Origin: an uncultured Collinsella sp. | Lineage (GTDB): Bacteria > Actinomycetota > Coriobacteriia > Coriobacteriales > Coriobacteriaceae | NCBI GenBank assembly: GCA_900543515.1 | Contig: UQRW01000011.1 | Coordinates: 1 to 44,051 of the forward strand | Reading direction: 5' to 3' | DNA: 44,051 nucleotides | In this document: piece after piece, positions 22,079 to 31,022 of the stretch | Position numbering within the stretch: position 1 is the first letter of the stretch | Layout: each line of letters starts with the position of its first letter | The notes under the pieces: model-generated | The model's database searches: none | What the model was told of the DNA's origin: nothing | What the model saw: the letters and a program-made list of their open reading frames with translations, nothing else | Position numbers and translations under genes: made by a program

Positions 22079-23212
22079 ATGAGCACTTCGATTCAACCGA
22101 ATGCGCCGTTTCGCGCCGATATCGTCGGCAGCTTTCTTCGTCCGCAGGCTGTAAAGGACGCCCGTGCCGCCTATGTCGCGGGTAAACTCGACGCTTCCGG
22201 CCTTAAGGCCGTCGAGGACGATGCCATTCGCGATTTGGTGGCCAAGCAGAAGGCCGCCGGCCTGCAGGTGATCACCGATGGCGAGTTCCGCCGCAGCTAC
22301 TGGCACCTCGATTTTATGTGGGGCCTTAACGGCATTGAGCGCCGCACCTCACGCACGGGTTATATGTTCCATGATGAGGAGACGACGGCCGACACCGCCG
22401 TGGTTACTGGTCCCATTAGCGGCGAGAACCACCCGTTCGTCGAGCATTTTAAGTTCGTCAAGGCGCTTGAGGGGGAGGGCCAGGTCGCACGCCAGACCAT
22501 TCCGGCGCCGATCCAGACGTTCTCTGAGGTCACGCTCGATCGCTGCGACGGCCAGCAGGAGAGCCTGCGCGCTGTCTATAAGACCGATGAGGAACTTGCC
22601 GACGCCATTGCAGCCGCTTATCGCACAGTGATCGCCGACCTGTACGCAGCAGGCTGCCGCAACATCCAGTTTGACGACTGTACCTGGGGCATCTACTGCG
22701 ATACCGATTTTGTTGCCAAAACCGGCATGAGCCCGGTCGACCTGCAAAAGGTAAGCGAGCTGGGCGTGGCGCTCAACAATGCTGCCATCGCGGGCAAGCC
22801 CGACGATCTGGTTATCAACACGCATGTGTGCCGCGGCAACTATCACTCCACGTATGCCTTCGAGGGTGGTTACGATCCCATTGCGCCGTACCTGTTCGCA
22901 CATGAGAACGTCGACGCGTTCTACCTTGAGTTCGATACGCCGCGCGCCGGTGGCTTTGAGCCGCTCAAGTATGCTGCTCCCGGCAAGAAGGTCGTGCTGG
23001 GCCTGGTGACCACCAAGGCCGCTGAGCTCGAGGACGAGGATGCCATCGTCGAACGTATCCACGAGGCCGCAAAGTATGTGCCGCTCGAGAACCTGTACCT
23101 GTCGCCCCAGTGCGGCTTTGCCAGCTGTGAGATTGGCAACAAACTGACCGAGGACGAACAGTGGGCAAAGATCGCGCTGGTCAAGCGCATTGCCGAGCGC
23201 GTTTGGAAGTAA
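22079..23212 (+). CDS. Cobalamin-independent methionine synthase-like (MetE C-terminal-domain) protein
   Basis: The 377-residue protein corresponds to the catalytic C-terminal domain of MetE and resembles YxjG/YxjH-type proteins. The start is the ATG behind AAGGGAG. ADIVGSFLRP is the substrate-binding N-terminal loop, and DGEFRRSYWHLDF and QFDDCTWG are conserved. The zinc ligands appear as HVC (in NTHVCRGNY), a Glu in YLEFDTPRAGG and the Cys in LSPQCGFAS. Such short forms transfer a methyl group to homocysteine, often from a donor other than methyl-folate-triglutamate. The upstream LysR gene and operator suggest regulation by methionine or sulfur status. Confidence 0.85.
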   Translation: MSTSIQPNAPFRADIVGSFLRPQAVKDARAAYVAGKLDASGLKAVEDDAIRDLVAKQKAAGLQVITDGEFRRSYWHLDFMWGLNGIERRTSRTGYMFHDEETTADTAVVTGPISGENHPFVEHFKFVKALEGEGQVARQTIPAPIQTFSEVTLDRCDGQQESLRAVYKTDEELADAIAAAYRTVIADLYAAGCRNIQFDDCTWGIYCDTDFVAKTGMSPVDLQKVSELGVALNNAAIAGKPDDLVINTHVCRGNYHSTYAFEGGYDPIAPYLFAHENVDAFYLEFDTPRAGGFEPLKYAAPGKKVVLGLVTTKAAELEDEDAIVERIHEAAKYVPLENLYLSPQCGFASCEIGNKLTEDEQWAKIALVKRIAERVWK

Positions 23213-23335
23213 CGCTACCGTTTGCAGGTGACGGCGCGTGCGAGACATGGCGTATCACGTACAATGGTTCGGATCGTATCGTTCGGGCAGGTTATCCGAT
23301 ATGCCTGATCGCCCTTCCATCATGAAAGGACTTCC

Positions 23336-24670
23336 ATGTCCCAATCCTCGACGCCCGCCGTCACCGATGCCATCTACGATGCATCGTCGCTCGGCCGCCC
23401 GCGCATGTTTGTGTTGGGTTTGCAACACATGTTTGCGATGTTCGGAGCCACGGTGCTCGTGCCTGTGCTCACCGGCCTTTCCGTTTCGGCGACGCTTCTG
23501 TTCGCCGGCATCGGCACGCTGCTGTTTCATTTTCTATCGCGCGGTAAGGTGCCCGCGTTTCTGGGCTCGTCGTTTGCCTTTATCGCGGGTTATGCCGCCA
23601 TTGCACCCAACGGCGAGGCCGAGCTTTTGCCTTACGCTTGCCTGGGCGTTGCCTGCGCCGGCCTGCTCTATCCGGTGCTGGCGGCGCTGTTCCGCGCATT
23701 TGGCGCCAAGCGTGTCATGCGCTTCTTTCCGCCGGTGGTGACCGGTCCCATCGTCATTTCCATCGGCCTGATCCTGGCGAGCTCTGCCATTGCCAACTGC
23801 CAGACCAACTGGCTTGTCGCCGTTATCGCTGTGGCCGTGATCGTCATCTGCAACATCTGGGGCCGCGGCATGGTCAAGATCGTGCCGATTTTGCTGGGCG
23901 TTGTGGTGAGCTATGCCGTCGCGGCGGTGCTGGGCGAGGTTGATTTTTCGGGCGTTGCCGCCGCTCCGTGGGTCGGTCTGCCCATCGTGTGGGACAACAC
24001 CGTGTTTGCGCTCTTTGGCCCGCAGTTCGATAGCGGTCTTGCCACGACGGCTATCATCACCATCATGCCGCTGGCCTTTGCGACCATGATTGAGCACATT
24101 GGCGATATCTCCGCCATTGGCTCTACCTGCGAACGCAATTACATTGCCGATCCCGGTCTGCACCGTACCCTGCTCGGCGATGGCCTGGCGACCATCTTGG
24201 CGTCGCTCTTTGGCGCTCCGGCCAATACGACGTATGGCGAGAACACCGGCGTGCTTGCCCTGACGCGCGTGTTCGACCCGCGCGTGATTCGCATTGCCGC
24301 GTGCTGTGCCATCGTGCTTTCGTTCTGCCCCAAGTTTGCTGCTGTGATCGCTGCTATGCCGGCGTGCGTTATCGGCGGTGTGTCACTCGTGCTCTACGGC
24401 ATGATCAGTGCCGTTGGCGTGCGTAACCTCATCGAGAATCAGGTTGATTTCCAGAACAACCGCAACGTGCTGGTGGCGGCTCTGGTGCTCGTGCTTTCGC
24501 TCGGCATTGCCTACAGTACCGCCGGTGCCATCGTGCTGGAGCTGGGCGGCGTGACGATTTCGCTTTCGGGCCTTGCCGTGGGCTCGCTGGTGGGAATTGT
24601 GCTCAACGCTATCCTGCCCGGTAATGACTTTGAGTTCGATACTTCCGAGCTTGAGGAGACTGCTGAATAG
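23336..24670 (+). CDS. NCS2-family uracil/xanthine permease (UraA type)
   Basis: The 444-residue nucleobase:cation symporter-2 starts behind AAAGGA. VLGLQHMFAMFGATVLVPVLTGL is the conserved first membrane segment. The signatures MIEHIGDISAIG and GAPANTTYGENTGVLALT are the substrate-binding helices of UraA. There are about 14 hydrophobic segments. Uracil is the most likely substrate by the family signatures, with xanthine possible. It is a single gene between the MetE-like gene and a strong bidirectional terminator; no PyrR-type attenuator was recognised upstream. Confidence 0.9.
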   Translation: MSQSSTPAVTDAIYDASSLGRPRMFVLGLQHMFAMFGATVLVPVLTGLSVSATLLFAGIGTLLFHFLSRGKVPAFLGSSFAFIAGYAAIAPNGEAELLPYACLGVACAGLLYPVLAALFRAFGAKRVMRFFPPVVTGPIVISIGLILASSAIANCQTNWLVAVIAVAVIVICNIWGRGMVKIVPILLGVVVSYAVAAVLGEVDFSGVAAAPWVGLPIVWDNTVFALFGPQFDSGLATTAIITIMPLAFATMIEHIGDISAIGSTCERNYIADPGLHRTLLGDGLATILASLFGAPANTTYGENTGVLALTRVFDPRVIRIAACCAIVLSFCPKFAAVIAAMPACVIGGVSLVLYGMISAVGVRNLIENQVDFQNNRNVLVAALVLVLSLGIAYSTAGAIVLELGGVTISLSGLAVGSLVGIVLNAILPGNDFEFDTSELEETAE

Positions 24671-24688
24671 CAGCTGCGTTCAGCCAAA

Positions 24689-24734
24689 TTAAAAATGGCG
24701 TCCATGCGTATGTACGCGTGGACGCCATTTTTAA
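24689..24734. terminator. Long bidirectional terminator between convergent genes
   Basis: A 16-bp perfect outer stem (24689-24704 with 24719-24734, TTAAAAATGGCGTCCA arm) continues inward through GCGTA/TACGC to a 2-base loop. A-rich and T-rich outer ends suit termination in both directions. The stop codon of the minus-strand esterase (24731-24733) lies in the outer arm. Confidence 0.9.
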
Positions 24735-25396
24735 TGCGTCAGTATCCAGTGGATGCCGCGCGCCATGCGCAGGTCAGTTTGGGCAAAGTGATTGCCGGGG
24801 TTGAGCTCCAGCGTTGTTGGAATGTCACGCTCGATAAACAGCTCTTCCATCGCACGCGTATCGTCGAGTACGTGCCGCATCATGCGGTTGGGCGTCTTGG
24901 TTTCCTTTTTACCGAGCGACAGATAGGCGGCGTCGGGCGTGGCTGTCATCGTGCGCTCGCGCGCGTAGTCGATAAAGCCGGGGAACCACAGCGACCCCGA
25001 TGCACTTGCCGCGCGCTCAAAGACATCTGTTTGCCAAAGTGCCCACAGTGAAAAAAGACCCGCCAACGAGTAGCCGGCAATGCCGCGCCAGGTGGGCGGG
25101 CAGGGAAGTGATGATTCGGCCTCTGGGATTATCTGATTCAGCAGCTCATCGAGAAACTCAGACGCCTGTCCGCCAAAGGGCTCGGCATCTCGTATAGTTC
25201 CGTCGCATTCCCAGGGGCTCAGCTCGCGATTCCAATCGAGTCCTCCAATGGCGGCAAGGGTGAAGGGCGGGCAGTCGAGCTCTCGGCAGCGCTCGTAGAC
25301 TTCACTACCGTCGCCCATAACCACGGGAAGGTAGATGACGGGCGCGCCTTCCACACACTCTGAATAAACGGTTATCTGCTTATGATGCGCTTCCAA
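24731..25396 (-). CDS. Alpha/beta-hydrolase esterase (enterochelin-esterase-like)
   Basis: The protein has 221 residues if it starts at TTG 25396 (GAGAG upstream); the frame is open 16 codons further. It is an IroE/Fes-like alpha/beta hydrolase: VIYLPVVMGDG, then GYSLAGLFSLWALW with the nucleophilic Ser in GxSxG, SLWFPGFIDYA, and a C-terminal NPGNHFAQTD with the catalytic His. It is short and has no signal peptide, so it is probably cytoplasmic. Siderophore-ester or acyl-ester hydrolysis is possible; no siderophore genes are nearby, so the substrate is open. Confidence 0.78.
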   Translation of the reverse strand: MEAHHKQITVYSECVEGAPVIYLPVVMGDGSEVYERCRELDCPPFTLAAIGGLDWNRELSPWECDGTIRDAEPFGGQASEFLDELLNQIIPEAESSLPCPPTWRGIAGYSLAGLFSLWALWQTDVFERAASASGSLWFPGFIDYARERTMTATPDAAYLSLGKKETKTPNRMMRHVLDDTRAMEELFIERDIPTTLELNPGNHFAQTDLRMARGIHWILTH

Positions 25397-25471
25397 GGCA
25401 GGCTTCTCTCGGTGTTGTGATATTGACAGCCTCAATTGTCGCACGCTGGCGCGGGGGCAGACGCTAAAAGA

Positions 25472-25506
25472 AAGGCGCGGAGCCGCTCGATGCGACTCCG
25501 CGCCTT
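25472..25506 (-). terminator. Terminator of the AzgA-type permease gene
   Basis: AAGGCGCGGAG (25472-25482) and CTCCGCGCCTT (25496-25506) form an 11-bp stem. On the minus strand it is followed by TCTTTTAG, about 28 bases after the stop. Confidence 0.85.
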
Positions 25507-25533
25507 GATGTTCTGCTTTAGCAGACTATGCCG

Positions 25534-26844
25534 TTACGCCACGAAGAAGTAGACGAGGAAGGCAAGGGCTGCGATCCACATGAGCGGCTTGATCTTGGAG
25601 GCCTCGCCCTTAAAGAGCGCGACGATCACGTAGGCGATAAAGCCCAGGCCAATGCCGGCAGAGATGGAGTAGGTGAAGGGCACGCCGGCGACGATCATGA
25701 ACGCCGGGAAACCCTGCGACACGTCGGACCAGTCGATCTCGGAGGCTTCGCTCATCATGAGGTAGCCGACGTAGACCAGAGCACCGCAGGTGGCGGCGCT
25801 GGAAACGATGGTGACGATGGGGGAGAAGAACGCGGCGAGAATGAACAGCACGCCGGTGGTGACGGAGGTGAGGCCCGTGCGGCCACCGTCGGCGGCGCCG
25901 GAAGTGGACTCGACGAAGGTGGTGATGGAGGAGACGCCCATGAAACCGCCCACAGCAGCGGCGGCGGAGTCGACGATCAGGATCTCCTTGATATTCTCGA
26001 CGTTGCCGTCGTCGGTGAGGAACTCGCCCTGCTTGGCCACGGCCATCGCGGTGCCCATGGTGTCGAAGAAGTCACTCATGAGCAGCGAGAACGAGATGAC
26101 GAGGAGCGTGGGGTCGGTAAGGACCTTGACGATGGCGGGCACGCCGCCGGCGTCGGCGATGGGGCCACCGATGCTCGAGAAGTCGAGCGGGGCGATGATA
26201 CCGGTCGGAGCATGGGTCACACCTAGGGGGATACCGGCGATGACGGCGACGACGATGCCGATGAGCAGCGAGCCGGGGACGTTGCGGCAGGCGAGGGCGA
26301 CTGTCACCAGGATGGAGATGATGCCGACGATGAAGGTGGGGGAGGTGATGTCGCCCAGACCGACGAGTGTACCGGCGCCAGCGGTGATAATGCCGGCATC
26401 GCACAGGCCAATCATGGCGATGAACAGGCCCAGACCCACCGAGATGGCGTGACGCAGGACAACCGGGATGGCGTCCATGATGGCCTCGCGCAGGCCACAA
26501 AGCACGAGCAGCAAGATGACGATACCCTCGAGGAAGATGACGCTCATGGCCACGTGCCAGTCACCGCCGCAGACGGTGGTGGTGATTCCAGCGATCATCG
26601 CGTTGACGCCTAAGCCCGACGCGCAGGCGAGCGGGCGGTTAGCGAAGATGCCCATGCAGATGGTCATGATGCCAGCGCCCAGACAGGTGGCGCAGGCGAG
26701 CGCTCCCGCATCGATGCCAGCGCCCGAGAGCACTGCGGGGTTGACGGCGATGATGTAGGCCATCGCCAGGAATGTTGTCAGTCCAGCGCGAAGTTCGGTC
26801 CCGATTGTGGACTTGCGCTCACTGACGTGAAATAGTTCGTCCAT
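25534..26844 (-). CDS. AzgA-type adenine/guanine/hypoxanthine permease
   Basis: The 436-residue NCS2/AzgA-family symporter starts at an ATG behind AAGGAAAGG. ELRAGLTTFLAMAYIIAVNPAVLS is the diagnostic N-terminal block. GLGVNAMIA, VSVGLGLFIAMIGL, SLLMSDFFDTMGT and SSITTFVESTSGAADGGRTGLTS are the substrate-binding blocks. It has about 12-14 membrane segments. It differs clearly from the UraA-type permease at 23336 and should carry purine bases. No purine-riboswitch core was recognised in the upstream ~190 bases. Confidence 0.88.
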   Translation of the reverse strand: MDELFHVSERKSTIGTELRAGLTTFLAMAYIIAVNPAVLSGAGIDAGALACATCLGAGIMTICMGIFANRPLACASGLGVNAMIAGITTTVCGGDWHVAMSVIFLEGIVILLLVLCGLREAIMDAIPVVLRHAISVGLGLFIAMIGLCDAGIITAGAGTLVGLGDITSPTFIVGIISILVTVALACRNVPGSLLIGIVVAVIAGIPLGVTHAPTGIIAPLDFSSIGGPIADAGGVPAIVKVLTDPTLLVISFSLLMSDFFDTMGTAMAVAKQGEFLTDDGNVENIKEILIVDSAAAAVGGFMGVSSITTFVESTSGAADGGRTGLTSVTTGVLFILAAFFSPIVTIVSSAATCGALVYVGYLMMSEASEIDWSDVSQGFPAFMIVAGVPFTYSISAGIGLGFIAYVIVALFKGEASKIKPLMWIAALAFLVYFFVA

Positions 26845-27037
26845 GCATACCCTTTCCTTGTTCGGCCCCGAGTTTAGGCCGATTGACACGAACTCACCCA
26901 CTATAGCCCCTTTACGACGCTGTTGTTCCTCGCATGTTGATGTTCGGCGCTTTGTAGCAGACGGACGGTATTTTTCGCATGAAAATGTGTGGGTACCGTA
27001 TACTTAAGCGGTTACAACGACCCCTATGGAGGAACGT

Positions 27038-27457
27038 ATGATTAAAGAGCTTTGCCACGACGAGGCTATCCTGTCCCAGCGTTGCGAGGTTGCGACCGTC
27101 GAGGACGAGTCGGTTGCTCAGGACCTGATCGATACCATCAAGTCGCTCGACGATGCCGGCTGCCTTGCCGCTAACCAGATTGGCGTTACCAAGAAGGTCT
27201 GCGTCTACCTGGACGACGCCGGCGAGCCCCACGTGCTCTACAACCCCCGTCTGGTGTTTGGCCTGGGTGCCAGCAAGATGGAGGAGAGCTGCCTGACGCA
27301 CGAGGAGGTCACCAAGTCCACGCGCTATATCAAGTGCAAGGTCGCTTATGACGTGATCGTCGACGGCAAGATGCGCGAGCGCAAGCAGGACTTTGTGGGC
27401 TTCGAGGCGCAGATGATTCAACACATGATTGACCACTGTCTTGGAAAGTTGGTCTAA
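27038..27457 (+). CDS. Peptide-deformylase-like protein, catalytic Glu replaced by Met
   Basis: The 139-residue protein has the peptide deformylase fold and starts at the ATG behind GGAGG. Motif 1 is GCLAANQ (41-47, Gln retained). Motif 2 is ESCLT (83-87), which keeps the metal Cys. Motif 3 is HMIDH (129-133) in place of HExDH: both metal-binding His remain but the general-base Glu is Met. It may therefore bind metal without normal deformylation of formyl-Met. A second deformylase-like gene lies at 40985. A T-tailed terminator follows; the divergent neighbour is the purine permease. Confidence 0.8.
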   Translation: MIKELCHDEAILSQRCEVATVEDESVAQDLIDTIKSLDDAGCLAANQIGVTKKVCVYLDDAGEPHVLYNPRLVFGLGASKMEESCLTHEEVTKSTRYIKCKVAYDVIVDGKMRERKQDFVGFEAQMIQHMIDHCLGKLV

Positions 27458-27490
27458 GGGGACCAAAGCACCGCACTTCGTCTCTTTTGG

Positions 27491-27530
27491 CCCGGGCATG
27501 ACATTGTTGTCATGTCCGGGCTTTTGTGTT
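27491..27530 (+). terminator. Rho-independent terminator of the deformylase-like gene
   Basis: CCCGGGCATGACA (27491-27503) pairs with TGTCATGTCCGGG (27508-27520), with one G-U pair and a 4-base loop, followed by CTTTTGTGTT. Confidence 0.9.
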
Positions 27531-27588
27531 TAGCGCCTTTTTGTTTGGAGACAATGAAATTAGCAAGAACGTAAAGCTAGGAGGCGCT

Positions 27589-28554
27589 ATGTGTACGAGT
27601 ATTCGATTTACCGATAATTCTGGCCACATGTATCTGGGCCGCAATCTCGACTGGAGCTTTGACTACGGCCAACAGGTTCGCGTGATGCCGCGCGGGTTTC
27701 ACATTCCGTATTCGTTTATCGACGACGCGACAGCGGCACACGCGGTGATCGGTATGTGCATCGATTACAAGAACTACCCTATGTTCTTCGATTGCGGCAA
27801 CGATGCAGGCCTTGCCGTGGCGGGTCTCAATTTCCCGGGTTATGCCGAGTATGCCGAGGACCCTGTCGACGGCAAGACCAATATCGCGGCCTATGAGTTT
27901 CCCCTGTGGGTGGCAGCGACGTTCTCGACGGTCGATGAGGTCGAGGCTGCGCTGCGCGATACGGTGATTGTCGCCAAATCTGCCGGAGAGGGGCTGGGCG
28001 TGTCGCTGCTCCATTGGATTATCGGCGACAGCCAGCGCAGCATCGTGGTCGAGATGATGGCTGACGGCCTGCATGTATACGGCGATCCGGTCGACACCCT
28101 CGCCAATCAGCCCACCTTCCCGTGGCACATGGAAAACCTCCGCACCTATATCACCGCCACAAGCGATTTTCCGCAGACGGCGACATGGCGTGGCGCCGAG
28201 CTTAAGCCCTATGGAGCCGGTGCCGGCATGCGCGGCATTCCGGGCGATTGCTATTCGCCGAGCCGTTTTGTAAAGGCGGCGTACCTCAATGCCAATTACC
28301 CACAAAAGGAGAGCGAGACCGAAAACGTCGTTCGCATGTTCCGCTCGCTCGAGGGCGTGGTGATGATCGAGGGAGCGTCCAGGATGGGCGATGGCAAGTT
28401 CGAGAAGACTATCTACACCGGATGCTTTAGCGCGCGCACGGGCAATTATTACTACGCGATGTATGGGGATCCGTCGATTCGCTACGTGAGCCTGATGGAT
28501 GCCGAGGGCGCGAGCTCCGATAGGCTCGTGGTTCCCGAGCCGCGCCGTTCGTAG
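27589..28554 (+). CDS. Choloylglycine/bile salt hydrolase family enzyme
   Basis: The 321-residue Ntn-hydrolase starts at the ATG behind AGGAGG. Met removal exposes Cys2, the nucleophile. R18 and D21 (in GRNLDW), N81 (GLNFPGYAEY), N173 (ANQPTFPW) and R226 (YSPSRFVKA) fall at or within two residues of the known bile salt hydrolase active-site positions. The full length matches that family (~316-340), and no signal peptide precedes the Cys, so it is cytoplasmic. It would hydrolyse the amide of glycine- or taurine-conjugated bile acids. Penicillin V acylases and N-acyl-homoserine-lactone acylases share the fold, so the substrate needs testing. It is monocistronic and ends in a hairpin. Confidence 0.87.
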   Translation: MCTSIRFTDNSGHMYLGRNLDWSFDYGQQVRVMPRGFHIPYSFIDDATAAHAVIGMCIDYKNYPMFFDCGNDAGLAVAGLNFPGYAEYAEDPVDGKTNIAAYEFPLWVAATFSTVDEVEAALRDTVIVAKSAGEGLGVSLLHWIIGDSQRSIVVEMMADGLHVYGDPVDTLANQPTFPWHMENLRTYITATSDFPQTATWRGAELKPYGAGAGMRGIPGDCYSPSRFVKAAYLNANYPQKESETENVVRMFRSLEGVVMIEGASRMGDGKFEKTIYTGCFSARTGNYYYAMYGDPSIRYVSLMDAEGASSDRLVVPEPRRS

Positions 28555-28578
28555 CCGCTAGCTTTACTGCAATGCAAA

Positions 28579-28612
28579 GCGGCCCTGCGTCTCTCGTGAG
28601 GTGCAGGGCCGC
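28579..28612. terminator. Bidirectional terminator between the hydrolase gene and kup
   Basis: GCGGCCCTGC (28579-28588) and GCAGGGCCGC (28603-28612) form a 10-bp GC-rich stem between convergent genes. Confidence 0.75.
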
Positions 28613-28633
28613 TGTCGTTGATTTGTGACGTCA

Positions 28634-30865
28634 CTAGAAGTTGGCGTCGTTGAGTTGTTCGTTCTCGAGGCCGTCGAGCTGTTGCTGTTCGGGCGTATCG
28701 CCGACACTCTCGAGCAACTCGGTGGGATCGACGTTCATGTCCTTACCGGCTTCGTTGCCGTTGACCAAGTCGTCCGAGAAGATGTCGACTTCCATTTCCT
28801 CGGCCTCTTCGATCTGAACCTCGAGCGGCACCTGGGTGCGCACGAGCTTAACGGCCGGGCGCATGCGGGCAAACAGCGGTACGTACTCAATGATGATGGC
28901 CGAGTTCTCGAGACCGTACCAGCGTGCCGGGCTTCCGCAGGCGCGGCGGACGGCGTACTTGATGGCCATCACGCGGTGGTCATTGCGGTTGATGTCCGTT
29001 TCGGGGGCAAGCATCTTGCGCAGCATGCAAAAGCGGAAGTCACCTACGTTGCCGCGCGTCTCGTAGATGGAGTAGGTGTGATGTTGCGGCGGCAGCTCGC
29101 CCGATGCCATCAAGTCGCCGACGATCTGACGCAGATAGGCGTTGACGCGCTGGTTGACCTTAAAGCCCAGGTCCAGGCGCACGCGGAACAAAAAGTCCGT
29201 GCCAAAGGTCTCGACGGAATACTCGTGCGTATAGGGTTCGTCGGTAACGTGCACGTTGATGAACCAATATGCCTTGGCGCGCTTGGGGTGCTTGTCCAGG
29301 ATGGAATAGAGCACGTCGCGGTCGAGTGTGAGCGGATCGGGGCTGTTGGTGAGGAACACCAGATTGTCGGCGAGCACGGGGTAGGTCTCGTCGTTGCGCA
29401 GGCGGTTGAGCTGATCGATGTACTTGGAGACGGGCAGCAGGATCGTCTGCGTGCGCTCGATGGCGGTGCCGCGGCGCCACACATACATAAGGCCAAACAG
29501 CAGCGCGGCCAGGAAGATCATGACGTAGCCGCCGTCAAAGAACATGGTGAGGCACGAGGCGAAGAAGCACAGCTCAATGGCACCAAAGAGCAGGGCGAAG
29601 ACGCAGGCACCCAGCCTGTGCTTGAGGATGCCGGCGATGTAGCTCGTCAAAAGCGTCGTGGTCATGAGCATGGTCACGGTAATGGCGAGGCCGTAGGCGC
29701 TCTCCATGCGCTCGGAGTTTTGGAACAGCAGCACGATGAAGATGCAGCCGACCCACATGATGTTGTTGACGAGCGGAATATAGAGCTGCCCCTTGGTGTC
29801 GCTGGGGTAGTGGATGCGCAGATGCGGCATAAGGTTGAGACGCGTTGCCTCGGATACCAGCGAGAACGAGCCGGTGATGAGCGCCTGCGAGGCAATGATG
29901 GCCGCCACGGCCGAAAGCACGATGGCAAAGGGGCGCAGGGGCTCGGGAAGCATCATATAGAACGGGTTGACGATATCCATCGCGAGCATCTGGGGGTTGG
30001 AGTTGTTGGCGAGCAGCCAAGCGCCCTGGCCCAGATAGTTAAGGATGAGGGCCGCCTTAACAAACGGCCAGGATGCGTAGATGTTGGCCTTGCCCACGTG
30101 GCCCATGTCTGAATAGAGCGCCTCGGCGCCGGTCGTCGACAGGAAGACGAAGCCGAGCACCATGATGCCCGAGTGGTTGATGGGCGAGAACAGGAACATA
30201 ATGCCGCGAATGGGGTTGAGCGCGCGCAAGATGGACAGGTTGCCGAGCATATTGAACAGGCCGGCGCCTGCCAGGAACAGGAACCACAGCGTCATGAGCG
30301 GGCCGAAGAGCTTGCCGATTGACGAGGTACCGGCGCGCTGCATGGCAAACAGACCGCAGATAATGATGATGGTGATGATGATTACGTTGGTCTGGCCGTC
30401 ACCCAAAAGCGCGTGGCCCCACTCGATGGTACGCAGGCCCTCAATGGCTGTGGTGACCGTGACCGCGGGGGTGAGGATGCCGTCGGCGAGCAGCGCCGCG
30501 CCGCCGATCATGGCAGGTAGGATCAGCCATGGTGCCACTTTTCGCACCAGGCTAAACAGGGCGAAGATGCCGCCTTCGTTGTGGTTGTCGGCCTTCATGG
30601 CGATTACCACGTACTTGACCGTGGTCACGAGCGTCATGGTCCAGATGACGAGCGAAAGCGCGCCCAGGATCATGTCCTCGCTGACGGTACCGATGCCGCC
30701 GTTGTTGGCGACGATTGATTTCATGGTGTACATGGGGCTCGTGCCGATGTCGCCATAGACGACGCCGAGCGTTACGAGCAGCATGCCAGCGGAGAGGGGG
30801 ATGGCTCCGTGCCCGCCTTGCCCGCGCTGGTCTTGGAGGTTTGCCTCCAGTTTATTGTGTGCCAC
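28634..30865 (-). CDS. kup: KUP-family potassium transporter
   Basis: The protein has 743 residues if it starts at the GTG behind AAGGGAG; the ATG six codons earlier has no good site. The KUP core is clear: VTLGVVYGDIGTSPMYTMKS, NHNEGGIFALFSLVR, GGAALLADGILTPAVTVTTAIEGL, FVFLSTTGAEALYSDMGHVG and LNYLGQGAWLL. About 12 membrane segments occupy the first ~480 residues, then a soluble C-terminal domain of ~260 residues with a very acidic tail. It mediates K+ uptake coupled to protons. No c-di-AMP (ydaO) riboswitch was recognised upstream. Confidence 0.92.
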   Translation of the reverse strand: MAHNKLEANLQDQRGQGGHGAIPLSAGMLLVTLGVVYGDIGTSPMYTMKSIVANNGGIGTVSEDMILGALSLVIWTMTLVTTVKYVVIAMKADNHNEGGIFALFSLVRKVAPWLILPAMIGGAALLADGILTPAVTVTTAIEGLRTIEWGHALLGDGQTNVIIITIIIICGLFAMQRAGTSSIGKLFGPLMTLWFLFLAGAGLFNMLGNLSILRALNPIRGIMFLFSPINHSGIMVLGFVFLSTTGAEALYSDMGHVGKANIYASWPFVKAALILNYLGQGAWLLANNSNPQMLAMDIVNPFYMMLPEPLRPFAIVLSAVAAIIASQALITGSFSLVSEATRLNLMPHLRIHYPSDTKGQLYIPLVNNIMWVGCIFIVLLFQNSERMESAYGLAITVTMLMTTTLLTSYIAGILKHRLGACVFALLFGAIELCFFASCLTMFFDGGYVMIFLAALLFGLMYVWRRGTAIERTQTILLPVSKYIDQLNRLRNDETYPVLADNLVFLTNSPDPLTLDRDVLYSILDKHPKRAKAYWFINVHVTDEPYTHEYSVETFGTDFLFRVRLDLGFKVNQRVNAYLRQIVGDLMASGELPPQHHTYSIYETRGNVGDFRFCMLRKMLAPETDINRNDHRVMAIKYAVRRACGSPARWYGLENSAIIIEYVPLFARMRPAVKLVRTQVPLEVQIEEAEEMEVDIFSDDLVNGNEAGKDMNVDPTELLESVGDTPEQQQLDGLENEQLNDANF

Positions 30866-30964
30866 GAGGACTCCCTTAGACATCCGGTTATCTGTCTAGG
30901 ACAAAAAACTTTATGCCGTCTTTATACATACAAGAGCAGTTTGGCACATCGGGTTATTTTAGAC

Positions 30965-30988
30965 AATAATCCTCAGCTGGGGATTATT
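30965..30988 (-). terminator. Hairpin after the EamA transporter gene
   Basis: AATAATCC (30965-30972) and GGATTATT (30981-30988) pair, with three further inner pairs. It sits 35 bases after the minus-strand stop and is followed on that strand by TGTCT. Confidence 0.55.
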
Positions 30989-31022
30989 TATCTACGCAGG
31001 TAGCATTTCAAAGCAGGGGCTT

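Noticed and set aside
26845..27037. Purine riboswitch before the AzgA-type permease.
   Set aside because: The conserved purine-aptamer loop and junction sequences were not found on the minus strand.
28625..30112. Plus-strand 495-codon open frame opposite kup.
   Set aside because: Antisense shadow of a clearly recognised transporter; composition is an artefact of GC-rich codon use.
30866..31022. c-di-AMP (ydaO) riboswitch before kup.
   Set aside because: The leader is only ~150 bases to the next gene end and lacks the ydaO core; a simple terminator hairpin explains the visible structure.
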